64,000 nucleotides of DNA from Escallonia rubra (Eukaryota > Streptophyta > Magnoliopsida > Escalloniales > Escalloniaceae), in NCBI GenBank assembly GCA_033065855.1, contig JAVXUO010002717.1:558001-622000 (forward strand), in the 5' to 3' direction. The notes below the pieces were generated by a model. The model did not search any database, was not told the DNA's origin, and was given only the letters and a program-made list of their open reading frames with translations. Position numbers and translations under genes: made by a program. Of the stretch, positions 1-14,200 are shown piece by piece. The stretch's first letter is position 1. Every line of letters begins with the position of its first letter.

Positions 1-2273
1 CCGTTACTTTTTAAGGATATTTTTGTCTTCTTAATTTCCACCTCCACTACCACCTACTCTCCCACCTCGACCTGCCCACCTACATATATGGTGTTTTTGT
101 TGCAAATTGTGACTTTGTGTAGGTTAGAAAAAAACGATTTGCCATATTAGTGTGTGGTGGTAGTTGTTAAAAACACATCATCTGGGACCACTGCAACTCC
201 GCCCTCAACCATCATCTGCCTTCCATCTCTTTGTTCCCTCAGTCATCCCCCCCCCCCAACCCTCGTGTCTCTTCCCTCCACTCTCACAATGCCACTCAAC
301 CATCCTTCTGCCTCCTATCAACTACAGCCGTTGCGACATGTCAACCACACTGTCATCGCCTCTTCAACCACCGCAGCCGTTACATCCTATCTACTACCAT
401 CGTCGCCTGGTCATCACAAGAGTCCATAGTAATTGACTTCAATGTCCGATCTCAAATGCTAGATCTGATTATGAAAATTATATATAAGTCTCAAAATAAT
501 AAGATTCCTTGAAAATCATTGATATATCTCATATCTGATCTCATCAGAATGCCTAGACTTGATAATCACATATTGTTATGATACCAGCGGCGGATTAGTG
601 GACAAGTGGTGGTGGTGAGAAACGCATGGTGGAATGAAAGAGGATAAAGACAAAGGAAAAGGAAGAAAAGAAAGAGGAGAAATTGGATTTTACTATCCTA
701 ACCTTCCTCTACTTTGATCTTATCTGTCGAAATTGGTTGAAGAAGTTTATTGCTGAATTAAAACAAATCTCAGATATGATCCCATCAGAAAACCTATACT
801 TGATAATCACATATGGGGATAATACTAGCTGTCGGTTAGAGGACAGGTGGTGATGGTGAGAAACGGATGGTGGAAATAAAGAGAAGAAAGAAAAAGGGAA
901 AGGAAGAAAAGAAAGAGGAGAAATGGGATTTTTTTTACCATTCTAACCTTCCTCTACTTTGATCTTATCCATCAAAATTGGTTGAAAAAGTTAATTACTG
1001 TATTTTTTATAATAATAACGTAAAATACAGAAATACGCTTATAAAGTAAGGGAATAGTTGACCCCCGTTAGTAAAATCCTAAGATTGGAACAAATGTCAA
1101 ACTTTGGGATCTTGGGTGTCAAGTTGTAAACTTTAGGATTTTTGTTGCAGTTCTTTGCCAAACACACGGTTTACAGTACAATTAAGCTAAAAAAATATAC
1201 AAAATTGGTAAAACTAATTAAATTGTAAAAGAATACAAGTACCAAATAATATTGTTTAGCCAAAATATGTCAACTAATAATTAAAGAATGATTGAATTGA
1301 AAATTTGAGAAGGTTGGTACTTAATAACAAACAAATGCACAAGAAAGCTTGTAAATAAAAGAGAGTTGTGAGTTGTAATTGGGGTGTGAAAATCGTGAAG
1401 AGAATTAATCAATTACTAGAATTTTCAAGCCTCACAAAAGACCAAATTGCCCCTAAAAACTAACTATTTATAGTTGTTGGGAGGGTGAATATGTAAAAGT
1501 GCAAAAAAAATGGACAATAATACCCCCAAAACTAACCGTAATATAGCATTTGAAGGGTTAAAAATGTAATTTTTCTAAAAATATGAACGTTGGGGTGGGG
1601 GTGGGGGGGTTGAAAATTTGGATCTGGCGGGCCGGGCCAGACTGGATATGGGCCGAACCTATGCTGGAGAACGGGAAAGGCGGGCTGGGCTTTTTGGGAG
1701 AAACAGGATCCAGGCCCTAGGCCCTTGCGGTGCAGGCTTTTTCAGAACTGGACCGGGCTGGCCCACGGGTGCCCGCCCGTTTGACATCTCTACTTTCTCG
1801 AGTTCCCTTGAAGTGCTTAACGTTTCACAAACCATGCCAGTAAATTGCAGGATACATTTACACTGAAAAGGTCAGAAAATCATTCATGCACCTCCCACCA
1901 CTACGATGAACTCCTAAGAGCCTCAGCAATGAAGTATTTAAGATACTTGGATACTGAACAGAGCGAAAGGCAGATGGAGATGAAGGAAAATCAAATAATA
2001 CGTCAACTTAAAATCCTGAACTAAATTAACAGATAAAGACGCAAAAAAAAAAAAAAAAAAAAAATTGGGGGGAAATACTGTCGTTTGGATTTGAAAAGGA
2101 AAAATAAACTCCCAAATCAGCCCCTATATCACTTAACTACGTAAGAAAGCTCTCATTTTCCCGTTTTGCAACATAAAAGAGCCATTTATTTAACTTAAAA
2201 GCGGAGCAAACAGCTAAATGTAAAATCTGATAATACAAGCAATGTAATTTGAATAATTGATGGATGTATAACT
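1..2273. other. intergenic region beyond the 3' end of the methyltransferase gene
   Basis: No coding gene is supported here. The stretch holds C-rich CCA/CTC simple-sequence-like DNA (about 150-430), a tandem duplication (530-998), an A-rich block, a GC-rich patch at 1590-1790 whose right end looks like a hAT-type terminus, and a poly-A run at 2042-2063. The 3' UTR of the methyltransferase gene must lie just below 2274, but no poly-A signal could be fixed. Confidence 0.5.
530..998 (+). repeat. diverged direct tandem duplication, two units of about 230 bp
   Basis: Unit 1 (about 530-757) and unit 2 (about 771-998) share the same order of blocks: an ATCTGATC/ATGATC start, a CTTGATAATCACATAT block, a GGTGGTGGTGAGAAACG block, an AGGAAGAAAAGAAAGAGGAG purine block, and the TAACCTTCCTCTACTTTGAT block. 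They differ by scattered substitutions and small indels, so the duplication is not recent. No coding potential is seen. Confidence 0.8.
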
Positions 2274-5200
2274 CTAAATCGGCTTCTGGAACTTGCCGTG
2301 AATCCACACCCTCCGCATCGACTTCCCGTTCCGACGATTCACCGACTTGATACAACAATATTCAAGCTCTTGCTGCAGATGTGCACAAGTGATTATGCCC
2401 ATTAGTCTGAAGAAATCGAAAGCCCTGGAACTTTCAATGCTTAAAATATAAAGCAAAACAGGCTCTGAATTATCAGTACATCTCCAAAAGGGCGTGACAT
2501 CCATAAAGATATTGACTTCAACAGAACAAAAATATTCCACTAGCAAATACTTGCTCAAATTTCCTGCTTCATGCTATTTTGGAGCAGAGCAGCAAGACAG
2601 AGTAAAATGCATGTAATCCTTTTGCAGAACTATATTTGGATCAGGTTTTAGAAGATCAGTCGTCGTCCTAAAAGGAAGATCATATCAAGAGCAGTACCTC
2701 GATGAAGCCAGCAGCTATAAAGAGGTCCCTGGTGCTATCGAGAGAGAAGAAATAAGAATGGGTTCCATCAGAACGCACATATTCCCTGTATCCTACTTTT
2801 TGTGATGGTTCAAATCTAAGCATGGTCATGTCATACAGGCCTGCATTTCGTCCAAAAATGTGAGTCATACAGGAGAATACTGGAACAGATTGTGAAACAG
2901 TGAGTATATCGAGGGATAAAAAACCAGAACTCCTAAGAATCCGAAGACAGTCTAGCAACTCCCAACAAAAAGAGTACCGTAATCCCTGAATAAGAGCAGT
3001 CCACCAGGCTTCAAAACAGAAAAGCACTCTGCAATAGCTTTTGACATCCTGTCCAGCGGAACTGCTGATAAGGTGAATATCTGACAAGTGAATCAGAAGA
3101 AAGTTCAGACCAAAACGTCATCATGATAGCAACACCAACACATTCTATTTTACGATCATAAGTTAATTGAGAGAAACATGAAGCAGACCACATGAACGAA
3201 ACAAATAAAATTTACTTCCAAGCATGATTAAACACAGGCGATTCCTCAATCTGGTGGGAATACTCTTTCTTCCGAATCAAATCTGACAATGTTAGTATTT
3301 ACGCTGTATATCGCATATTCTATCAACCTAACCCCAAACTAGGAATGTATGGCAAACCATGAGGAGAACAACCAATAGTAATCTTAAAATGTCAACTGTG
3401 AAGGCCATATTACAAACTGCCAGTTACTCGTCACGCCTGAAAGCCACATATCAGAGTGGAAACCCATTCGAGTGCCTAGCAATGCTTCCACTTTCATTCA
3501 AGCATTTAATGGTCATATATACACAAGAATATACACATATACATTAAAAGATTATTAGAATGTCAACCGCTGCTTTGAAGTCCCAATGGAATAAGATATA
3601 TTTTAATCGAACGTTCAAAGGAAAAAGCTTGAGAAATGATATGACAACTATAGGCACAAGCTAGTAGGGTGAAAGCATTAAAGAACATTAATTCAAAACA
3701 GCAGCAATTGCTTAATGGCCATGAGGGCATATTATTTGATACTAATTCAAATCTCAAATTCAAAGCCGAAAGAATCGCTTAATGGCCAATGACGGCATAA
3801 TATTTGACACACTATTACTTCTTTTGTATTAAATGTATAGTGCAATGAACGCATGATAATAGACCAGTAAGCGAAAACATGGAACATACCAAAGTAACAA
3901 AATCCACCCCACCAATGCAGCAGTCGGCTTCCGTCGAAGAAGTCAATTCAGTCACTATGTTACCATTGTTATTTACATCTGGAAAGCAAACAAAAACTTA
4001 AGGTCATAGTCTATCCAGAAACAATTTAAAGTCCCACAAGATTAACAACCAATTCAAAATATTGCAGAGTTAGCAACCTGATAAGAAAGCATGCTGCTCC
4101 TGCGGAAAATTTTCTTTGCAAGAATTGCAGGTCAGCCACTTTGGGAAGCCATTTGTAGAGAAGTCACAACAGAATAATCGGAATCGGTGTTTAGCTGAAA
4201 TTACCATAGCAGCATCTATCACCTCTTTAGTTCTCTCAAGAGCCTCAGTGCTGCAATCGCAGGCATAAACAATGATAGTCTCTTTACCACTACAGCACAA
4301 AATAGGAAGTCTGTCAGATAACAGGCAAGTGCATAAGAATGCAGATCATTGAAAATTCCATGTCGGTAACTTTTGAAAGTAGGAACCCATTGTACAAAAG
4401 TAAAAGAAAAGGAACAGGAAGAGGAAAGGGAACCAAAATTTAAAGCAACATAGGCTTTCGGTAAAGAAAAGAGGCAAAATTCGGAACATCAACAGTCAAA
4501 ACCTGAAAGAAAAAGGAAAGAGAACGAGGAAAAAAAAACGAACAACACAAGTATGACGTGAACCTCATTAGGAGCACATATCTACATTACAGTTTTCCAA
4601 AAATAAATTTCTTCTTCTAGCATTCGGCATATACCCGAGGCCACCGCAATTACAAACAATCTGTTAAAAGCTCAGCTTCAGGAGATTCCGACCACTAGAA
4701 AAAAAATGACCTGATCTCTATGAGCCATGTAACGAATTTCATTACCTCCTATTAATTACTATACAGATGTAAGCTTCCAACGTTCTGTAGAGAGACCATT
4801 CAGTACGACCTTAGCACAGTCGACAAGCTCAACAACTCTGTTTCATCAGGGAAGACTCATACATCAGACGGCCTAAGTGGTCTTGAACTATGAGTCTATG
4901 ACCCTACCCCAAATAATCAGCAGAGAACGACCAGCAAACTGAAAGAGTGGGAAGAAGCATACAAAGACCAACACATCAACTAGTTCAGAAAGCAAAAGCA
5001 AATTCACATTGTTCCTCTAAAACAGAGTGTCCAAGAGTTGCAATGTATTTCATACCTTCTTTGGATGCATTATAGGACCAGAATACTTTTCAGTTTTCCC
5101 AACTACTTATTAATCTTCATGGGAAATTAAACAAGTTTCTTCAGGTCCAAATCTGAAGTAGGAAAGCTAATTATTGTAATCTGAAGTGAGCTTCACAGGT

Positions 5201-8200
5201 AGAAGCACATCTTTTAGTTAAATATTGACCAAATCTATCAAGGGGTTGACTTAACATTTTTCAAGTCGCATCCGGGATGAAAGTTGTTTCTACAATTCTA
5301 CCTAATGAGAATGTTTATCGTGCTAAAACTATTTATCAGCTTTGCACCTTCAATTCCATAAGTTGCGTTTTTTGACTCAGCTCTATGTTATTGACTTAGG
5401 TTAACAGTTCTCAAATGGCACCTCAAGTAGCATCTGTCATGCCCCTGCCCAGAGCGGACCTACACATACTATTTCAAAATATACCTAAATAAAAAGAAAT
5501 GTACTACCAAAACATTTACAAAAGTATAACCTCAAAAGGGTAAGCTGCATTAACAACCAATGCCTAGTAATTGTGCGTAAGTCTAATAACAAATAAACAT
5601 TACCAAAATAATGGTTCCTAAAAGCTACTCAAAGTCATAAACTATTACAAATCTTTTGATTCTCCCAAGCCAAAAGAAAAAGTTTTAAGACAAAGTAAAA
5701 ACCAAGCTCTTTCATAACTATTAACTTCTCCTAACCCATATCAACTTAATTACCAAAAATAGGAGGAGAAGGGCGGGTAAGCACAAAGTAGGAACATTTT
5801 CGAACAATTAAACTTACAAACAAATTGAATACAAAAGATAACATGCGAGTGTAAAGCACGTTAACCTAAGCACGCGAATGTTCTTAGTTTAAAGTTTGCA
5901 TACCGGTAGCAATTGTCATATCATAGCATCACATTCACTTGAGCACGTGTAGGTTCTAAATATTAGTCGAATTCAAAGGGTTCCGATAATTATGGAGGTA
6001 TCTCAAAGGCATAAGAGCCGTATACATAATGTTTCAAAACTCTGCATCTCAACTCTCAAGTGGGATAATTCAGACTTCAGAAAGTACGCAATTTAAGACT
6101 TAGCTCGAAGAGGATGGAAAGACAAATTCAACGGGATTTGAATCGTTTAAATCCGAACTTATATGAGCCCAAAATCATAAAAAGAAGCCACGGACAGATA
6201 AAGCAAACAAAGGAATCTTTTGTCTTGAGGTGACCCACCTAGGATACAAGACTTTAGCAATCAGCAAAAAGGAATGTTCTGTGGGCCTAGTCTGTGGAGA
6301 AGATATATAGTAAGATTCTTGCACACAAGAAGCAAGCAAATGTAACCGAAAATTGTTACTTGCAAGTACAACCACGGGCAATTGTACTGACAAGCAGTAC
6401 TTGTTTAATATATATAAACCGGATAAAAGGCACGTTAAAGACACTACTTGATATTCGTGAATACCATCTAACGAAAAAGAAAGGTACAAATCTGAGATAA
6501 TTGAGGTATCTCAAAATATTATTCACTTGAGCACGTGTAGGTTCTAAATATTAGTCGAATTCAAAGGGTTCCGATAATTATGGAGGTATCTCAAAGGCAT
6601 AAGAGCCGTATACATAATGTTTCAAAACTCTGCATCTCAACTCTCAAGTGGGATAATTCACAGACTTCAGAAAGTACGCAATTTAAGACTTAGCTCGAAG
6701 AGGATGGAAAGACAAATTCAACGGGATTTGAATCGTTTAAATCCGAACTTATATGAGCCCAAAATCATAAAAAGAAGCCACGGACAGATAAAGCAAACAA
6801 AGGAATCTTTTGTCTTGAGGTGACCCACCTAGGATACAAGACTTTAGCAATCAGCAAAAAGGAATGTTCTGTGGGCCTAGTCTGTGGAGAAGATATATAG
6901 TAAGATTCTTGCACACAAGAAGCAAGCAAATGTAACCGAAAATTGTTACTTGCAAGTACAACCACGGGCAATTGTACTGACAAGCAGTACTTGTTTAATA
7001 TATATAAACCGGATAAAAGGCACGTTAAAGACACTACTTGATATTCGTGAATACCATCTAACGAAAAAGAAAGGTACAAATCTGAGATAATTGTCAATGA
7101 CGATGGGTACGAAAAAACTGCAACCCGCAATCGGGGCACAAAATTGATACTTTCGATTCAATAATGCTAATGTGTCCTTGAGCCATCAATAATCTAAGTA
7201 GTCAAACAAAATTATACCAAAAAGAGATAGATGTAGCAAGTGAAACCCTCACCTCAACTTACGCGATAATCTTCACAAAATTGTATACACTTCCGATCAA
7301 TTCAAGACCTAAAGTATCAAATTAACCCACCTATATTAAAATATATGGAAACACAGTTCATATTGATTTGTGATATCAATCCTCCCCATATGCAAACTAG
7401 TTTAGGATACTTAACAATTTTGAGTAAGAAGTTGAAATCCTTTACAGTCTGTTTGAAAGCATGGATTTAATGGGATTTAGAATTGAAAGTAGAATTTCAT
7501 TTGTTTGGAACCCTTAAAAGTGGATTTAGAATTGGATTCATGTGGATTTTATGGGATTTGGTTTAACTTGCTGAAATCCCACCAAAAGAGGTCGGATTTG
7601 GTGGAATTTGTTTATCATAAGTTAATTAACATGAAATTTTCCTCAACTGCCCTTACAAACACACCGTAAGTATGGACTCAAATCTTCCCGTGTCCTTGAA
7701 ACACCATTCATGAAAGCAGCAAAGTAAAAGAGATAGACTCTGTTAGAATGATCATCATCACCAGATGACTCCACTTTTCATGCTTTCAGTTTTACGATTG
7801 TTATCTTTTCAATCTTAGATGTTATCTTTTCAGTTTTAGATAGTTTGTTATCCAGACTTTTATGGGATTTGGTTGATGTCATCTCCTATAAATTCTTTGC
7901 CTTACATATGAATAAGAACATGGTTCACTTCATATCTTATCTAGCCTATCACTGTTTTATGGTATCAGAGCCTATCTCTTTTACAAAGCTCTGGGTAGAT
8001 ACCAGCTTCCACGGGTAAGTCTTTTATTTTGCTTTCTTCCTTGAAAGATACCCATCTTCTCTTCCTCTCTATTTTGGGTATTTATTCTTAGATTCATTTC
8101 ATGTATTAGTTGGAAATCAGACGGGAAATGACTTGAAAGAGGATGGTGAGGCAAGCGAGGGGGGGGGTGCAGGCCTTACTGATAGCGCCACTGACTCTGT

Positions 8201-11200
8201 GACTGCTGGTGGTGGTGCGAGGACCTCTGTCGCGCGCCACTGTGGCCGGAGTTCATAACCCTCTGCCCTCCCCCTTCCACTATTATAGAATAAAGGAAAT
8301 AGGGCGTCTTACATGTGAGAAACGTCAGCAAGTTCCCCACCATCAGTTTCCTTTTCGCTGGCCGGAGTTCAGAAATCTCCGCCACGTGCCGCCATGGCCG
8401 GAGTTCAGAACTCTTTATGTGAACGTAGATAGGCTAATGTGAAAGGCTATAGATAGAAAATCAAAACGATGCGTTGTTGAAGCTGCTGTTCATTTGCATC
8501 AAATGTAAGTGGTCATCTGAATGACTTTGTCATCAAATGAAAGTGGGCATCTAAATTACTTTGCATCAAATGTAAGCTATTCATTTGCATCAAATGTGCC
8601 CATATTATCATCCAATGTATTCATTGTCACTACTCACTTGGATAGAGTTGGATAGAGAAATCATGTGCTGCGTTTATTTAGTTTTGTAGTTGCTATGATG
8701 TTTATCTTCTGGAAATTGTCTTCTTCTAAAGATGTTCTTGATAAGAGCAGCTTAGCCTGCTGCTTCTGGGGAGAATTCCCCCCCTTCCCAAAAAAAAAAA
8801 AAAACACCATTCTTCAAACCAGAAATTTTCGGGAATTTTTCTGAACTCAACACACTGATCGCATGAGATGGTCCAACCGTCCTAGACAACACATTGAACA
8901 GCATATTGGTTGGTCATGCCAAACGAACCAAAAATGGTTTCTACTAAGTGGCACTCGTTTTCTGTTTTAAGCATAAATATTGTATTAACACACTGCCAGC
9001 ATATTGGTTGGTCATGCCAAACCAACAAAAAATAGTTTCTATTTAGTGGCACTGCTTTTTGTGTTTTTAATATAAATGTTGCATTATTGGATGGATACCA
9101 AAGATGATTTGAAAGGTTTATACAAATGGCAGTATGGGCAGTCGTTTCTTGTGTGGCATCTTTAGTTCTCTTATTGTATAATCATCCACAACTCCACCGT
9201 ATTAAATCGGCCAATAGCTGAAGTTGCTATCTAGAGAAATGTGGCGAGACGAAGGTTAATGCATCAGATAAATTCCAATGAGAACACTCGTGCTATAATA
9301 TGCATGGGCCCAGATGCATTTGGTAGACTAGAGCAGATACTTCGAGGAACTAGACGACTTACCGATAATGCATAGAGTTGTGTGGAGGATCAAGTTGTCA
9401 AGTCCCTTTACATCTTGCACACAATGAAAGGAATCGGTCAATTGGATTCTTTTCTTATCGATCAACGGAAACAACTAGTCGCCATTTTCACAAATTCTTT
9501 TAGGCTAATTATATCGCTTGAAGATATGTTTTTTTATCCAGCCAGATGGAACTCAAGTCCCTCTAGAAATTCGGTATAATGATAGATTCTTTCCTTATTT
9601 TAAGGTAAGTATTGGTAATGGTTGTCTCTTTATTAGATATATCAGTTCTTGGAAAGCATAAATAATTGATTCATCTTTTAGAATTGTGTTGGACTAATAA
9701 ATGGAACACATTTGGTGTAAAAGTTCCGAAGGATGAAGTGCCAAGGTATAGAGGGAGAAAAGACTTTCTGACACAAAATATATTGGCAGCGTGCAAATTT
9801 GACATGAAATTCACTTATGTGTTGTGTGCATGAGAGTGCTCACAGCAGATGGTAGGATTCGGGATAATACAGCAAGTAAAGAAGATAAGTTAAGGGTTCC
9901 TCAAGGTGTAGGTAGCACGGACACGGTGTCGGTGTCGGACACCGACATAGGACACCGCAATTTCCAAAAAATCATATTTTGGACACCGCAGGACACCACT
10001 ATTTTTTAATATATTTTTTATATATATATTTAATAAATATCAAATATATTCTACAATCTAAAATAACAAACAATAATGAAAAACTTTCAAAATAAGGAAT
10101 TTAAATACAAGTCATAATTTATTTGGTCAATATTTATTTGGTCAATATTTATTTAGTCCAATGTACTGGAAATGCAACGACAAAGGGAGAAAAGAAAAAA
10201 AAGAAAAGAAAAGAAAGAATTGAGAGGACAAAGGGTGAAAACGAGAGGGAGTGACGACAAAGGGAGAAAAGGAAAAAAAAGAAAAGAGAGAAACGAGAGG
10301 ACTAGAACAGGAAAGAAAAGAAAGAGGACTAGAACAGGAGACGAGATGAGGATAAGAGAAGAAAGAGACCTGTGGGTCAGCGGCGGAGGACCTCTGGCGA
10401 GACTCTGGCGACGACGGCGAGACTCTGGCGACCACGGCGAGACCTCTGGCGAAGGCGACAGCGGCAGCAGCTGACTTCTCTTCCTTCGGCGACTGTAGTT
10501 GTCAGATCCGTTGGCTTCGACTTCGGATCTTCGTCGACTAAGCTCCGGCAACACCAGCGACATCGGTGACAGCCTTGATGTGGTCGACAGACAGCAGACT
10601 CGAGGTGAGAGAGAAGAAGACGGTAATAGTTCAATAAATCTGAAATTGGCCCCAAACGTTCCGACACTGCCGATTGCCGTGTCTGACACTCCTCGGTGAA
10701 GTGTCCGACACGGTGTCGGAAAATTTTAAAAAAAAATCCGACACCTATTGGCGGTGTCCGGAGGGTGTCGGGGTGTCCGTCCATTTAGGACACCAAACCT
10801 CCACCTAGGAGAGGTGTCCGTGCTTCAGAGCTCAAGGTACTTTTTAAAGCATATTAACCTTTTAAGAAGATCTATCTAGTTACCGGAATTCCACTAATTC
10901 TTAACATAATTCACTTGATTGTAGGAAACCTGATAGGAATTTCATTCATGCAACATATGATGTTGCCGTAAAAGCAATGAATTATGTTTTACCGTAAAGG
11001 TAAATAAAGACAAGGAAACGAATCGTCTGAAGAGACTTAAGAAAAAAAAAATATTGGTGTAGAAGTGTTTAGGCGTGGCAGTGTTTTTTAATGGAATGAC
11101 ATCACAAAGCAGATTGAAGGTAACTTTTGTAAGGCTTTATTTATTTACATTCACGAATATTTTAATCTAGACCTTTGGTGTTTCCTTATTTTCTCTTTCT

Positions 11201-14200
11201 GTTTTTCATGGTTAGACTTATTCTAATGCAAAAAAGGTTTGAAATTCTTCATGCCTTGCTACGGGGTTGAATACTCAAAACCCAAGCCTCCAATGCTTGA
11301 GAACCCTAGCTGGGGTGGAGCTGAAGCTCAATCATAATATTCTTCTTTTCTATCTTTTCCAAAAATGCCCTAGAAAAGGTAGACTCACCTTCTTTTATAC
11401 TAACCCAAAAGCTTCCTAGAGAAGCCGCCTCTAATCTTCCAAGAGAAGCTAGAACTTTGCACACATACCCCTCCCACTAATGTCAGACTTTTCTAGCTCC
11501 CAAGCATATAAGTAGTTTTATAAAAGACCCCAAAACTTCAGAGTTTAGAGAACAAACTGAAAAGACAATACTACCCCTAATAAAAAGTACTACAAAAAAT
11601 ACTTGAAATAAAAACTTCTTAGAAGCTGTACATATTTACATGACTTTGCATCATTCTCCCCTTGTTAGAAAGAACTCGCCCCCATGTGAGTTGCCATTTT
11701 TGTGACTTGACATATCTCAGGGTCAATTTTCAGAAAATCCTCCTCGCATAACCATGAGTTCTCATAGTCAGGTTGTCCCGCCCATTTCACGAGAAATCAT
11801 AAATATGCCCCTACTCATCTCGGATGTCGATCACTCTTTCAACCTTGTCCTTTTGTTTTGTGAAAACATCACTTGATATTTTAACTCTAACATCACCTAA
11901 TTCATCATGTGTATCACCATGAAAGGTGTAAATATCTGCCACATTGAAGATGGGGGATATGATTAGGCCATGAGGAGTTCTACTTCATAGGCATTATCAC
12001 CAAATTTCCAATCTTGCATGGGCCAAGCTTTTTGCTTTTTAATTTGTGATAAGTACCTGTTGGAAGCCTTTCTTTTCAGAGGAAAACCATAACGAAGTCC
12101 CCAACCTTGAACGCTTTGAACTTCCAATGGCGATCAACAGCTTCTTTGTACCATTGATTCGTTTCAGCCAATTTCTCTCGAACTTCTTCTTGAACCTCCT
12201 TTAAATTTTCAACTTAGGCAATAGCATCGTCACTAGCTTGTGGCAGATTTGACACATCCATAAGGTCGACAACCTGGTTGGGGTTTCGCCCGTAGGCGGA
12301 TTGGAAAGGGCTCTTTCCGGTAGACCTATTCACGGTGCTATTATAAGCAAATTCAGCTTAAGGCAAGATCAGATCCCGTTGCTTAATATTGTCCTTGGCT
12401 AGGTATCTCAACAAATTTCCCAAACTACGGTTTACAACTTCTGTTTGAGGGTGATATGTACTGCTAAATTGCAATTTAGTAGCCAATAATCTCCACAAGG
12501 TCCTCCAAAAATGGCTAAGAAACTTGGTGTCTCTATCGGATGTGATGGTTTTAGGCAAACCATGTAATTTAACCACTTCTCAGAAGAAAAGAGTCGCCAC
12601 ATGGGTTGCATCTAAAGTCTCTTACATGCTATGAAATGAGCCATCTTTGAAAATCGATCAACTATAACGAAAATGGAATCAACCCCTCTTGCTGTCCGTG
12701 GTAGCCCCAGTGCAAACCTATATATATATATTTTTTTTTATGGGTAACATGTCCTTTTTATAGCCAATGAAAAACTTCACAATCAGCATATATTCATATT
12801 TACAACTAACAAAATTACAAACCTATATTTTGTTGTTGTCGTTTAGATACTTGGCACGTATAACACCTACCGACATAGCGATACACATCTCTCCGTATTG
12901 TCAACCAAAAGTACCTTGCAGACACCAAATTCAGCGTCTTATCCTTGGTAAAATGACCCCCAAGACCCCCTCCATGCAGTTCAACAATCAAAAGCTCCGG
13001 CAAAGAACTTTCTGGTATACATAACTTCACGCCTTTGAACAAATAACCATCGTTCACAACAAAGACAGCACATACATTGCTGTCCCGAGCTGCTTGCTTC
13101 TCTAATATTTCTTGAAAATAAGAATCTTCTTTGTATTGCTCTTTGATCACTTCCAACCAAACAACACTAGCTGACATGGCTTTTAACAAAGAAACTCTTC
13201 TACTCAAAGCATCGGCAACTTTGTTTTGGAAATTAGTCTTGTGTCAAAGAGAAAATGTATATTCTTGTAGAAATGCCACCCACTTTGCATGCCTCCGAGT
13301 TAGCTTCTTTTGAGAGTTCAGGTAGCGAAAAGCTTCGTGGTCCGAATGCTAAATAAACTCCCTTTGGATCAGATAGTGTCGCCAAAATTTCAATGCTTGA
13401 ACGAAAGCATAAACCCAACGTCAAACATGGAATAATTTTGCCAAGCTTGGTTGAGCTTCTCACTGAAGTACGCAATTGGACGCCCCGCTTGACTTAAAAC
13501 AGCACCAACTCCTACCTTAGAAGCATCACAATCCACCTCAAAAATCTTTTCAAAGTCTAGTAGAGTTAGTAAAGGTGCTTGAGTAAACTCAAAAGTAAAC
13601 TATTTACAGCCTCTAAACTCCAAGTAAACTTTCCACCCTTCATACATTCAGTAATCGGAGCCATTATAGTGCTGAAGTTTTTGATGAACCGCCTATAAAA
13701 TGTAGCTAATCCATGGAAACTTCTGACTTCAGTTAGCGTCCTTGGGGAAAGTCAGCTTGTAATTGCTTGAATCTTTACCGGATCAACCTCTACTCCTTTG
13801 GCTGACACAACAAATCCCAAGAACTCCAATCGGTCTACCATAAATCTACACTTTTTGAAGTTGGCGTAAAGCTGATTTTGCCTCAAAAGTTGTAGAACAG
13901 CCCTTAAGTCTCCTGTACGGGTTGCACGATCTTTGCTATTCTTCATAAAAGTTGGTCTTGAATGCAATTTTCCATTCATCTACTCCTCGGATTCTTATTT
14001 GATGATAACCACTCTTTAAGTCAATCTTTGAAAAAACTTTTGAACCACACAACATATCAAGCATATCATCCGATCTTGGTATAGGGAACCGGTACTTGAT
14101 GGTTATTTTGTTTATAGCCCTGCTGTCCACACACATTCTCCAAGTCCCATCACTCTTCGGTGTAAGTAAAGCTGGAATAGCACAAGGACTTAGACTTTCT

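Noticed and set aside
1590-1795. GC-rich patch ending GTTTGACATCTCTA, like the end of a hAT-type MITE
   Set aside because: No matching left terminus or 8-bp duplication was found, so an element cannot be delimited.
6175-7139. Pairs of identical ORFs near 6175-6500 and 6765-7139
   Set aside because: Duplicated by the tandem repeat; lengths are within chance expectation and no domain is recognisable.
10142-10784. Several long ORFs rich in Ser, Arg and Lys around 10150-10780
   Set aside because: They come from purine-rich and GC-rich repeats of the non-autonomous hAT-like element and appear in all frames.
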